Positions 35,355 through 50,165 of a stretch of DNA of 64,000 nt are shown here, piece after piece. Location: assembly GCA_021521415.1 (NCBI GenBank), contig JAIQDT010014640.1, positions 62,001-126,000 of the forward strand, in the 5' to 3' direction. The position numbers were made by a program, and so were the translations under genes. This stretch comes from Bidens hawaiensis. Its lineage: Eukaryota; Streptophyta; Magnoliopsida; Asterales; Asteraceae. Each line of letters begins with the position of its first letter. Position 1 is the stretch's first letter. Under the pieces are notes generated by a model. That model was not told where the DNA came from, made no database searches, and saw only the letters and a program-made list of their open reading frames with translations.

Positions 35355-35788
35355 TGTTGGAGGTGTTATGTGATGGTCAACTAAAGTCAACTGTTAGTTA
35401 AAACTGTTACAATAAGGTTCAGGGGTATATTCTGTCAATATGCAGAAGTTACTTTCAAGAGGAAACAATATTAAGTCAAGTTGTCACATCTTGTGAACTT
35501 CAAGGGGGTAAAGTGTAAAAGTAGAAGAAAGTTTTGTTACAGAATAGATGGGTTCGTTATAAGCTGTTTCTAGGGTTACGTTGGTTCAGTTCTTGGTTTC
35601 AATTCTCTCTCAATATAGTATAGTTTTCATTGATTGTTAATTCATTAGTTTCGTTTCTTTTCATATTCAGAAAGCCCTAATCTGTTGATTATCAGTGCTC
35701 TTGTAATCTTTCTAATTCTGAGATTAATAATAGTTGTTCGTAATTGCATTCATCAATTTTGTTTCTATTCCGCTTGAAATTGATAACA
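35355..35788 (+). repeat. 5' LTR of the copia element
   Basis: Direct partner of 39832-40265, preceded by GCATA. It differs from the partner at two adjacent bases (CAATATAG versus CAATAGTG) and at one base in TTATCAGTGC. It holds the element promoter. Confidence 0.95.
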
Positions 35789-35858
35789 AGTGGAATCAGA
35801 GCCTTGTTTCTCTTGATTACGAAGACGGTGTTCTTGATCTGATTGAAGGAATTGAAAG

Positions 35859-36584
35859 ATGGTAAACGCGAAGTTTGATTTGGAGAAATTTGATGGAAAG
35901 AATGATTTCAGTTTGTGGAGGGTTAAGATGAGGGCATTATTGGTTCATCAGGGCATCTCCGATGCTTTGTTGGGAGAACCGAATATGCCAGACACGTTCA
36001 CAGATCTAGAGAAGAAAGATATTTTAGAAAAGGCTCATAGTACGATTATCTTGAGTCTTGGCGATAGGGTTCTTCGAGAGGTGTCTAAAGAACTCACTGC
36101 TACTCGTGTTTGGGCAAAACTGGAATCTCTGTACATGACAAAGTCTCTTGCAAATCGTCTATATCTCAAGAAACGGTTATATACTTTTCAAATGTCATCT
36201 GGTAAGTCCTTAGAAGATCATACGGATGAATTTAATAAGTTGGTTTTGGATTTAGAGAATATAGAGGTTAAGTTAGAAGAAGAGGATCAGGCTATTATCT
36301 TCTTGACTTCTCTACTAACATCGTATGAACATTTTGTTGATACGTTGATGTATGGTAGAGAAACTTTGTCAATGGAAGAAGTCTTGGCCGCCTTGAATTC
36401 GAAGGAATTAAAAAAGAGAGGTGAAGTTAGAGATGATGGTGGTGATGGGTTATTTGTTAGAGGGAGGCCTGAACAAAGATTCTCAAGAACAAAGAATCAA
36501 ACAAGATCGAAATCCAAGATTAAGAGAAGATGTTATGTTTGTAATTCTAATCAACACCTAAAGAAAGATTGTCAGAAAGAATGA
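35859..36584 (+). CDS. Copia Gag (UBN2-type), ends at a premature TGA
   Basis: This 241-codon frame begins MVNAKFDLEKFDGKNDFSLW. It has the copia Gag domain (VWAKLESLYMTKSLANRLYL, EDHTDEFNKLVLDLEN) and a zinc knuckle CYVCNSNQHLKKDC. It would form element particles and bind RNA. The TGA at 36582-36584 lies in the Gag-protease linker, and the same frame continues beyond it (RKKEKGSSSKSQ) into the protease. So this is a premature stop in a former polyprotein, but Gag itself is complete. Confidence 0.85.
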   Translation: MVNAKFDLEKFDGKNDFSLWRVKMRALLVHQGISDALLGEPNMPDTFTDLEKKDILEKAHSTIILSLGDRVLREVSKELTATRVWAKLESLYMTKSLANRLYLKKRLYTFQMSSGKSLEDHTDEFNKLVLDLENIEVKLEEEDQAIIFLTSLLTSYEHFVDTLMYGRETLSMEEVLAALNSKELKKRGEVRDDGGDGLFVRGRPEQRFSRTKNQTRSKSKIKRRCYVCNSNQHLKKDCQKE

Positions 36585-37666
36585 AGAAAAAAGGAGAAAG
36601 GTAGTTCATCAAAAAGTCAGGTAAGTCAATCTGGTACTGATTTTTTGGATGGATATGAGACTGGTGATGTTTATATGGTGACGTCAAATTCGAAGTCTTG
36701 TTCTGAGTGGATAATGGACTCTGGGTGCTCCTATCATATGTCTCCTAATAAAATTTGTTTTAAGGAGATTGATATGAAAGATCTTGGTGTAGTTCAGTTA
36801 GGTGATAACAGCTCTTGTAAGATCATGGGTATTGGAACAGTTACTCTAAAGTTAGATAGTGGCACTAAGTTTGATCTAAAGAATGTGAGGTATATTCCTG
36901 ATTTAAAAAGGAATTTAGTGTCATTAGGAACATTTGAAAGTGAAGGTTATACTGTTAGTTTGAGAAATGGTAAAGCCAAGGTGATTAATGGCTCATTAGT
37001 AGTGTTATCCGGATCAAGAAGGGGTAACAATATATATGTGCTAGATGGTGATGCATTGCAGGGGACTATTTCGGTTGCTGAGGGTAATAGTGTAATTTCA
37101 ACAGAAATATGGCACAACAGGTTGGGTCATATTAGCAACCAGGGTTTATCCGAGTTAAAGAAACAGCAGGTGATAAAAAATTTGGGAAATTGTAATCTTG
37201 AGCAATGTGAACATTGTGTTCTGGGTAAGGCTAAAACGGTAAGTTTTTCTAAAAAAAAGCATAGTACTGAGGCCATTTTGGATTATGTACATGCTGATCT
37301 ATGGGGCCTGCAAGAGTTACATCGCTAGGTGGAGCCAAGTATTTTCTGAGTATTATAGATGATTACTCAAAGAGAGTTTGGGTGTATATTCTTAAAAGCA
37401 AAGATGAAGCTTTTGAGAAATTTAAAGAATGGAAATCCTTGGTTGAGAATCAATCAGAAAAGAAGGTTAAGAAACTTAGAACTGATAATGGTTTGGAGTT
37501 TTGTAGTGGTTGGTTCAATAAGTTTTGTAAAGATCAAGGGATAGCCAGACATTTAACAGTACCTGGAACCCCTCAACAAAATGGTACGGTTGAAAGAATG
37601 AACCGAACTTTATTAGATAAAGTAAGGTGTATGTTGTCTAAATCTGGTTTACCTAAGGTATTTTAG
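36585..37666 (+). pseudogene. Copia protease and integrase, broken
   Basis: The protease is seen at SEWIMDSGCSYHMSPNK. The pre-integrase zinc motif has IWHNRLGHISNQGLSEL and CEHCVLGKA. A one-base loss at about 37310-37320 (after HADLWG) shifts the frame. The integrase core then shows FLSIIDDYSKRVWVYILKS, LRTDNGLEF and QQNGTVERMNRTLLDK, so D, D and E are present. The frame ends at TAG 37664-37666 where the family has Trp before TEAVSTAAYL. Confidence 0.87.
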
Positions 37667-39796
37667 ACTGAGGCTGTGTCAACTGCAGCTTATTTAGTCA
37701 ACATGTCACCATCTGCTGCTATTAATATGATGACTCCAATGGAGAGATGGTCAGGTAAGCCTGCTAACTATGAAAATTTATATGAAAATTTAAGAGTATT
37801 TGGCTCTCTTGCATATGCTTATGTAAATCAGGGAAAGTTAGAACCTAGGGCATTGAAGTGTGTATTTTTAGGTTATCCTGAGGGAGTTAAAGCATATAGG
37901 TTATGGAGGTTAGATGAGGTCAATCCTAGGATCATTGTTAGCAGAGATGTTGTATTCAATGAAGGGGTGATGTATAGAGAAATAATGGCTAAAGGAAAGG
38001 ATCATTTTGATCAGGGGCAAAATGGTCAAATTGAGGTGGAGTTGACGCCTGATAAAGAAAAGAGTGATGTCAATGGTGGTTCAGACACAACTGAGGTTGG
38101 TGAGTCTAGTGATTACAACTTAGCTAGAGACAGAACTAGAAGAAGAATAGTGAAACCATTGAGGTACAGGGGAGATGAAGAAAATATATCTGCTTTTGTG
38201 TTTATGACAGCAGAGAGTGAAGATGTGAATGAACCAATCTCTTATTTTGAATCAATTCATTCTAAGGATAAAAGATTGTGGATAAAAGCCATGGAAGAGG
38301 AGATGGAGTCTCTCTTAAAGAATGAAACCTGGAAATTGGTGGATAAACACGAAAATCAAAAACTAGTAGATTGTAAATGGATCTACAAGGTGAAAGAGGG
38401 AATCTCGGAGGTAGAAGCACCAAGATATAAGGCCAGGTTAGTGGCTAAAGGTTTCACACATAAAGCAGGTATTGACTATAATGAAATATTTAGTCCTGTG
38501 GTGAAACATACATCTATAAGGGTACTTTTGCCTTTTGTTGCTAGTCATGATTATGAGCTACATCAGTTAGACGTTAAAACTGCATTCTTACATGGTAGTT
38601 TAGATGAAAAGATCTATATGAGACAACCTCTAGGTTTTGTAGAGGAAGGACAAAGTAATAAAGTATGTTTACTAAAGAGATCATTGTATGGACTGAAACA
38701 GTCACCTAGACAGTGGTATCTCAGGTTTGATGAGTATATGTTGTCACAAGGTTTCTCAAGGAGCATTTATGATAATTGTGTGTATTATAGAGAATGTGAT
38801 GATGGGAATATGGTGTATCTTTTGCTTTATGTGGATGATATGTTGGTGGCATGTAAAAGCAGTGATGAGATCAAGGCTACTAAAGATATGTTAATGAAAG
38901 AGTTTGAAATGAAGGATATAGGTGATGCCAAAAAGATTCTTGTAATGGAAATTGAAAGGGACAGGGGTAAAAGGGTCCTTAAATTGTCACAGGCTTCATA
39001 CACAAAGAAAGTTTTGAGTAAGTTTTGTATGGATCAAAGCACACCTGTTTTGACTCCTATGGGTCAACAATTCAAGTTGTCAAATAGGAATTCTCCTAAG
39101 ACTGATGAGGAGAAATTACAATTAGATGGGGTGCCTTATGCTAATGCAGTAGGCATCCTAATGTATCTGATGTTGTGTACAAGACCAGACCTTGGGTATG
39201 CAGTAAGTCTTGTTAGCAGATTCTTGTCAAATCCTGGTCAACAGCATTGAAAAGCATTGAAATGGATTTTGAGGTACTTAAATGGAACTAGAAATTTTGG
39301 TTTATTGTTTGGTGAAGACAAAATAAGTCCAATGGTCCAAGGTTATGTCGATGCTGATTTTGGAAAAGATTTAGATAAAGGCAGGTCAGTTACGGGTTAT
39401 GTTTTCAAAGTATGTGGAAGTGTTGTTAGCTGGAAGTCTACTTTGCAAAAGGTAGTAGCTTTGTCAACAACTGAAAGTGAGTATATTGCCTTAACTGAAG
39501 CAGTAAAAGAGGCAATCTGGTTAAAAGGTTTTGTCACGGAACTTGGTTATAAGGTTGATAGAGCATTGGTGTTGTGTGATAATCAAGGTGCATTGCAATT
39601 ATCTAAAAATCCAATGTTCCATGAAAGGACAAAACATATAAATGTCAAGTTGCATTTTATAAGGGAAGTAATCAGTAGCAAGGAGGTTGAAGTTGAACAT
39701 GTTAGCACTGATTGGAATGCATCTGATATGTTAACAAAAGTGGTTTCAAGTGCAAAATTTGATTTGTGTTTGAAATTGCTGAATATTGGTGACTGA
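37667..39796 (+). pseudogene. Copia reverse transcriptase and RNase H, one internal stop
   Basis: From 37676 the integrase end and RT are open for 524 codons. Visible are WIYKVKEGISEVEAPRYKAR, VKHTSIRVLLPFVASHD, KTAFLHGSLDEKIYM and the catalytic LLLYVDDMLVACKSS near 38835. A TGA at 39248-39250 (after QH, where Trp is usual) separates the RNase H, which has VDADFGKDLDKGRSVTGYV, ALSTTESEYIALTEAVKEA and DNQGALQLSKNP. The frame ends normally at 39796 just before the purine tract and 3' LTR. Confidence 0.9.
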
Positions 39797-39831
39797 CAGT
39801 TTGTAGTTGATCATGACATAAAGGTGGAGAT

Positions 39832-40265
39832 TGTTGGAGGTGTTATGTGATGGTCAACTAAAGTCAACTGTTAGTTAAAACTGTTACAATAAGGTTCAGG
39901 GGTATATTCTGTCAATATGCAGAAGTTACTTTCAAGAGGAAACAATATTAAGTCAAGTTGTCACATCTTGTGAACTTCAAGGGGGTAAAGTGTAAAAGTA
40001 GAAGAAAGTTTTGTTACAGAATAGATGGGTTCGTTATAAGCTGTTTCTAGGGTTACGTTGGTTCAGTTCTTGGTTTCAATTCTCTCTCAATAGTGTATAG
40101 TTTTCATTGATTGTTAATTCATTAGTTTCGTTTCTTTTCATATTCAGAAAGCCCTAATCTGTTGATTATCGGTGCTCTTGTAATCTTTCTAATTCTGAGA
40201 TTAATAATAGTTGTTCGTAATTGCATTCATCAATTTTGTTTCTATTCCGCTTGAAATTGATAACA
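39832..40265 (+). repeat. 3' LTR of the copia element
   Basis: Direct partner of 35355-35788, followed by the target duplication GCATA (40266-40270). Confidence 0.95.
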
Positions 40266-40381
40266 GCATAAATGAACAAGTTAGAAGGTGACCGTGGCTA
40301 AAGCCCTGGAAAACCCATGAGAATCAAGTTCGTGATCAACAATGAGATAAGATTATCAACATATATGTGATGTATACCATG

Positions 40382-40414
<33 letters not shown>

Positions 40415-41084
40415 ATGAGAGCTTAATCTAATCGAGGAGGAAGAAGATAGGAGGACTATGATCAAGTTATCTTAAGATATAATTCAATAACAAACTACTT
40501 TCCCCTAGTACAAGTTGAAGTGACTGAGCAGACTATATAACACGATAATAACTAAGTAGTCATTTGAATAACCACATCAAATGTCAAGTGATTATTAGAA
40601 GGTTGTAGGAGCATGTAATCACATTATTTACATTGAGGAAGTTATCACTCAATATAATTTTTCATTAATATTTAGTAATCCGCGTGATCATCATCGCAAA
40701 TTGAACATCTAGTACAGATTAAGTCTATACCTCGATTGTCAAGATTGGGTCTTTCATCGTATGTTTCCATTATGTTGGTGTCAATAATAATTTACTTTAA
40801 AGATACGGGCCGAGGAACTCAAACCACCCAGCCCATTGATATAATACAGCCTAATTAACATACTACTTTTGGACACTTGCAATTTGCAAATGTTGGATTT
40901 ACGTGTCTGCAATGCATGCACTAGTCGGCCCATATGAACTCACAACGTCGTATACAACCAAACCGCATTCATATTCTAAACCGATTCCAAGATCAAAAGT
41001 TTAAAATCGGTTCGGGTCCAAGATTTTTTATATACACCGTATGGCATTCTGTTAGTATTCGTAATAACTTTTCTTTAATTTACC
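40266..41084. other. Spacer with a (TA)n microsatellite
   Basis: No gene is supported. A (TA)n tract lies at about 40384-40412. The remainder is unremarkable AT-rich DNA. Confidence 0.5.
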
Positions 41085-41470
41085 TAAAGGTTAACGTAAA
41101 TGAACCATAACTATGTCACCTATTCCTAATAGATTGACCCCCCCAAAATAGCATATCCAAATTATAAGAAAGCCTAGAGTTGCCACAAATGCGGAATTTT
41201 CTCCTTGCAAATTTTTATTTGTTCGAGTATGCAAATAAATTGCGAATACGATCCAAATAATAAAGACCCAAGTTTCATTTGGATCCCAACTCCAATATGA
41301 TCCCCACGCTTCATTAGCCCATACTGCTCCTGAAACTGAAAGAATACCTATGGCTAATTACACGATAACTCCAACAATCCAATTGTTTAAGAAATTGGGC
41401 TTGTATTGGATTTCACCAAATGAAAATGATGCATTTAATTTTAATAAACTTTGTATCCACTTGACACTCG
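41085..41470 (-). pseudogene. ccsA: Nuclear copy of plastid ccsA (NUPT), decayed
   Basis: Read on the minus strand, 41455 to 41085 gives the end of plastid cytochrome c biogenesis protein CcsA. Recognisable pieces in order are [66 protein letters not shown] and HSYGSF. In plastids CcsA is a multi-spanning membrane protein for haem attachment to c-type cytochromes, and the WGSYW-WDP stretch is its haem-handling signature. Here it is only a C-terminal fragment with no start. It has a TAA within the GVI-LAIGIL stretch, a run of Gs causing a frameshift at about 41140, and substitutions. It is therefore a non-functional plastid-to-nucleus insertion about 170 bp upstream of the PPR gene. Confidence 0.85.
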
Positions 41471-41640
41471 GTTTTGAAACTTGTTTGGGATGAGGCCAGT
41501 TTTAAGTATGGTCTCCAGAAATTTGGTACAGATATAAAGATGAACATTTTATAACGAATACGAGTACAATTGGTACGTTATACATGTGCAAAGTGTGATT
41601 GACCACTTTCAAATCAAACACCTGATGTTCTGTTTTACAA

Positions 41641-43608
41641 ATGATTACGGCCATCAAACATTTAAAAACCCTTTCCCGCCATACCAAAACACTCTCATTT
41701 TTCACTTCACCTGCTCACCAAACCCTAATTCACCACCTCAATAACTGCCAATCAATCAATCAACTTAAACTAATTCACGCCCAAATCATCGTTAACGGAC
41801 TCCATCACGACACATTCACAGTCAGCAAGCTAATCTCCTTCTGTGCAGTATCCGAAACACCCGATTTACAACACGCACACCAACTGTTCGACCATTTGCC
41901 TCAACCAAATAAACACATGTACAACAGTTTAATCAGGGGTTATGTAAACAGTGACAACCCAGTAAAAGCTTTACACTTGTTTCACCAAATGATTTGTGTT
42001 GGGATCTCACCGAATGAGTACACGTACCCGTTTGTTCTTAAGGTGTGTGCGGTGTTAACGAGATGTTTAGACGGGGTTTTGGTGCATGTTTGGGTTGTAA
42101 AGTCGGGATACGAGTCACATGTTTACGTGCAAAACGGGTTGATTAGTTTGTATTGCAGTTGTGGGAATGTTAAGGATTCAAGAAAGGTGTTTGATGATAT
42201 GTTCGATAAGAGTCTTGTTTCGTGGAATAGTATGATCGGTGGGTACTCGAAGTTAGGTTATTGCACGGAAGCGTTTTTGTTGTTTCGAGAAATGAGGGAT
42301 TTTGGTGTAAAGCCTGATGATTTTACGTTTGTTAACTTACTTTCTGTCTGTTCACATAACTGCCAAGAAGTATTAGGAGGGTTAATACATTCGTTTATTG
42401 TGATAACCGGAGCTTGTATTGATGTTTATGTGCAAAATGCTATTGTGGACATGTATGCGAAATGTGGGAATTTGCGGTCAGCTCAAGTGTTTTTCGACCG
42501 AATGAGTCATAAAAACGTGGTTTCATGGACGTCCATGGTTAGTGCATATGCTAAACACGGGCTCTTGGAGGCTGCAAAGAATATGTTTCACCAAATGCCT
42601 GTGAAAAACGTTGTTTCGTGGAACTCAATGATTTCATGCTATTTACAAAAAGGTTGGTGTAATGAAGCATTAGGGCTTTATAATGACATATTTAAAGCGG
42701 GAGTAAATCCGGATGAGTCAACTCTGGCTAGTGTTCTTTCAGCATGCAGTCAACTCGGTGATTTGGAAACAGGAAAAAGCATCCATAATTATATAATATC
42801 AAACTATGTAACACCAAGTGTGACATTATACAATTCATTGATAGACTTTTACGCCAAATGCGGGTTGTTAGAGACTTCTAAAGGTTTGTTTTTTAACATG
42901 CCCGAAAAGAATCACGTTTCTTGGAACGTTATGATTGGTGCACTTGCATTACACGGGTTTGGTTTTGAAGCGGTTGAGCTCTTCGAGAACATGCAGGCCC
43001 ATGGGGTCCACCCTGATGACATCACCTTCATGGGCTTGCTTTCGGCTTGTTGTCGTAGTGGTCTTACAGAAACCGGTAAACTCTATTTTAACAAAATGAA
43101 AGAAGTTTACAAGATACCATGTAAAATAGAGCACTATGCTTGCATGATTGATCTGTATGGGCGGTTAGGGCTATTTGGAGATGCTATAAAGTTAATAAAC
43201 GAAATGCCAATGAAACCGGATGTTGTAATTTGGGGTGCGTTGCTTGGGGCTTGTAGGATTCATGGGAATGTTGAAATCGGGAAGCAAATGTTGAAACAAG
43301 TGTTGGAGTTGGAACCGTATGGTTCGGGAATCTATGTGCTTGTATCAAACATGTTTTGTGAAGCTAAAAGATGGCAAGATGTGAAGAACATAAGGAGGTT
43401 AATGAAGGATCAAGGGATTAAGAAGAGTAGAGGTGTTAGCTCTGTTGAAGTTGATGGAAATTCTTATGAGTTTATGGTTGATGATAAGAGAAATGAGTTG
43501 TCAAGTAGTGTGTATGAGTTGTTGGATCAGTTAACCCTTCATTTGAAGTCAATAGAAAATGAATGTGATATTTGCCAACTTTCTAATGTAATTTGTATAC
43601 TAGTATAG
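41641..43608 (+). CDS. Pentatricopeptide repeat protein, PLS class with E domain
   Basis: A single uninterrupted 655-codon exon. PPR motifs run from about residue 60 to 560 in the PLS spacing: VYVQNGLISLYCSCGNVKDS, VSWNSMIGGYSKLGYCTEAF, GVKPDDFTFVNLLSVCS and YNSLIDFYAKCGLLETSKG are typical. An E/E+ region follows (VIWGALLGACRIHGNVEIGK, YVLVSNMFCEAKRWQDVKNI, KSRGVSSVEVDGNSYEFMV); there is no DYW domain. Proteins of this class bind organelle transcripts and usually direct C-to-U editing. The N-terminus (basic, Ser/Thr-rich) fits a mitochondrial or plastid targeting peptide. Starting at the first ATG adds no odd sequence. Many Arabidopsis paralogues look alike, so no symbol is assigned. Confidence 0.93.
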   Translation: MITAIKHLKTLSRHTKTLSFFTSPAHQTLIHHLNNCQSINQLKLIHAQIIVNGLHHDTFTVSKLISFCAVSETPDLQHAHQLFDHLPQPNKHMYNSLIRGYVNSDNPVKALHLFHQMICVGISPNEYTYPFVLKVCAVLTRCLDGVLVHVWVVKSGYESHVYVQNGLISLYCSCGNVKDSRKVFDDMFDKSLVSWNSMIGGYSKLGYCTEAFLLFREMRDFGVKPDDFTFVNLLSVCSHNCQEVLGGLIHSFIVITGACIDVYVQNAIVDMYAKCGNLRSAQVFFDRMSHKNVVSWTSMVSAYAKHGLLEAAKNMFHQMPVKNVVSWNSMISCYLQKGWCNEALGLYNDIFKAGVNPDESTLASVLSACSQLGDLETGKSIHNYIISNYVTPSVTLYNSLIDFYAKCGLLETSKGLFFNMPEKNHVSWNVMIGALALHGFGFEAVELFENMQAHGVHPDDITFMGLLSACCRSGLTETGKLYFNKMKEVYKIPCKIEHYACMIDLYGRLGLFGDAIKLINEMPMKPDVVIWGALLGACRIHGNVEIGKQMLKQVLELEPYGSGIYVLVSNMFCEAKRWQDVKNIRRLMKDQGIKKSRGVSSVEVDGNSYEFMVDDKRNELSSSVYELLDQLTLHLKSIENECDICQLSNVICILV

Positions 43609-44707
43609 CTTATTTTCTTCTTGCTCATTTGCTCAATATGTGCATATAATTATGGAAAAGGGCCACATGTATCTTTAGATTAGTCTGGAGATTTCTCGCA
43701 CGATATGTGCATAAAATTGTTTTAGAGACATTATGAAAATAAGCTAGATACTTTGTAGAATAGTCTAGATTGCTAGTGTGGCTAGCAACTATATATGCAG
43801 GGCTGATCATTTAAACTCACCCCTCCAATGTTCAACAGTTTATCTTGTAAGCTATCATTGTAAGTTTCTTAGCAATCAATAAAGCTTCCCTTGGTTAGGA
43901 ATCTTGCATTCTGCATCTAGTTTTTAAAATCGATGTCAAGTTGGGTTAAAAGGCTAATCTTGGCGGGAGTCTAAGAGTCGCATGAGTCTGCCATCGACCT
44001 AACTAACAAGATGTGTTCAGTAGCACCAAATATTGACATATAAAGCCCCTAAATCAACTATAAACCCATGCAACTCAACAAAAAGGTACAAGATTTAGTT
44101 TATTTTACTATACTTTTGTGTCACCATTTCTTTTGATATTGAATCACCACCTTAACTTGATCTCAGCATTTTCAAAGAACTTGATAAATGAACTATATGT
44201 GAAAAATATGGATTTACATTAGTAACTAGTTTTGTCATGCGTTTCACTTAGACACCTCAATAACCTGAACGTAGTACTTCTTTCACATTTTTATATTTAA
44301 AGTTATCTTCGACTGATTTTTAATAGTTGAATGTATAAAACATTTCGCTGCCAATAGTGTCCTGTCCAATACTAATGTACAAGACAGCCTAGCTCAACCG
44401 TCCACTGTAACCGGTCAGGTTTTTTTTTTTTAAAACAGCCATTCATTCATTTTAGATGCTTATACAAGGACCGAGTGTTAACTAATATACGAAGATATCA
44501 ACTTTTCTCACCAAAGAAAACAAAGATAATAAATATAATGTCCCAAGTACTTAAGATTCAAAACACAAAATAAAAACACAAAACGCAAGCCTGCTCCGCT
44601 TAAAACCAGGATGCCATATTAATCCAACTATCCCACACTAACCAACAAACGGACGGGGGACTTAATTTCCTAAACTACTCATTCATTCCTATTATAAAGC
44701 AGACCCT
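43609..44707. other. Convergent intergenic region, PPR and CTP synthase 3' flanks
   Basis: This is the shared downstream DNA of two convergent genes. A candidate polyadenylation signal for the PPR gene lies at 43878-43883. A T-run lies at about 44420-44432. No additional gene is supported. Confidence 0.6.
43878..43883 (+). terminator. Polyadenylation signal candidate for the PPR gene
   Basis: AATAAA, 270 nt after the PPR stop codon, preceded by TTGTAAG-rich sequence typical of plant far-upstream elements. Plants use this hexamer loosely, so the assignment is tentative. Confidence 0.4.
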
Positions 44708-49627
<4,920 letters not shown>

Positions 49628-49641
49628 CTCCTTCTTGTTTC

Positions 49642-49845
49642 CTGTTTAACACAACCCAGAAACATTAACCAATTTGCCTAAAGACACATCAAGAATGAAC
49701 AACAAGAGCATTAGTACATTACCCTTTTGCATTTCCTTGCAATTTAGGTTGGTAAAAACTGTTTGTTGATGTGTTTTGGTCACAAAGATTGAATCTTGAA
49801 AGTGCAAATGAGTGATTTGTGTGTGTATGTTGGTTGAATGAATGG
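49642..49845 (-). other. CTP synthase leader exon and leader intron
   Basis: A 5' leader exon ends at 49723 (AAAAGG before GTAATG), and the leader intron runs 49722-49642 with acceptor AACAG. The next exon begins at 49641, 14 nt before the conserved ATG at 49627. The transcription start is inferred near 49845 from the TATA box. The leader has an ATG at 49732-49730 that is in frame with the main start after splicing. Confidence 0.65.
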
Positions 49846-49871
49846 GAGAAATAGCAGCAGGGGTGGGGAGA

Positions 49872-49878
49872 CTATATA
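49872..49878 (-). promoter_or_regulatory. TATA box of CTP synthase
   Basis: TATATAG on the minus strand. It is followed about 30 nt downstream by a pyrimidine-rich stretch that would hold the transcription start. It lies upstream of the leader exon and about 245 bp from the main start codon. Confidence 0.6.
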
Positions 49879-49983
49879 TGTGAGGAAGTGAAAATGAAAT
49901 GCTGAAAAAGAAAATAAAAAACTTAAAAAATAAAAGAAAAATATATTCTGAGAAATCCACTTTTTCTTGTTTTAGGGGTGGCC

Positions 49984-49986
<3 letters not shown>

Positions 49987-50021
<35 letters not shown>
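49987..50021. repeat. (AG)n microsatellite upstream of CTP synthase
   Basis: About 17 AG units, read as CT repeats on the gene strand, lie about 110 bp upstream of the TATA box. GA/CT tracts are common in plant core promoters and can bind BBR/BPC-type GAGA factors; a role here is possible but not shown. Confidence 0.85.
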
Positions 50022-50025
<4 letters not shown>

Positions 50026-50050
50026 AGACGGTTTCTTGTTTAAAGTTAAA

Positions 50051-50165
50051 TAGTATATCATTTTGTTTGATCAAATGGTTAAATCAGTTATAAGTATGAT
50101 TTAAATCAGTTATAGTATATCATTTTGTTTGATCAAATGGTTAAATCAGTTATAAGTATGATTTA
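50051..50165. repeat. 62-bp-period direct duplication
   Basis: TAGTATATCATTTTGTTTGA...AAGTATGATTTA occurs at 50051-50103 and again at 50113-50165, essentially identical. This is a recent local duplication in the upstream region of CTP synthase. Confidence 0.9.

Larger units (their letters stand above)
35355..40265 (+). mobile_element. Ty1/copia retrotransposon (Tork/Tnt1-like), young
   Basis: LTRs of 434 bp (35355-35788, 39832-40265; TGTTGGAGG...TAACA) differ at about three positions by eye. The exact target duplication is GCATA (35350-35354, 40266-40270). The primer site TGGAATCAGAGCC lies two bases inside the left LTR and is one base off the initiator-Met tRNA type. The purine tract AAGGTGGAGAT abuts the right LTR. 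Coding order is Gag, protease, integrase, RT, RNase H, which is diagnostic of copia. Three in-frame stops and one frameshift break the single long frame. The LTR agreement implies recent insertion, so some lesions were probably inherited from an already defective parent that moved in trans. Confidence 0.95.

Noticed and set aside
41085..41470. Functional plastid gene
   Set aside because: Only a C-terminal piece of ccsA with a stop and a frameshift, surrounded by nuclear sequence.
49646..50074. Minus-strand 142-codon frame with a hydrophobic start, resembling a secreted protein
   Set aside because: It spans the CT repeat, the TATA box and the leader intron of CTP synthase; its start codon lies upstream of the inferred transcription start.
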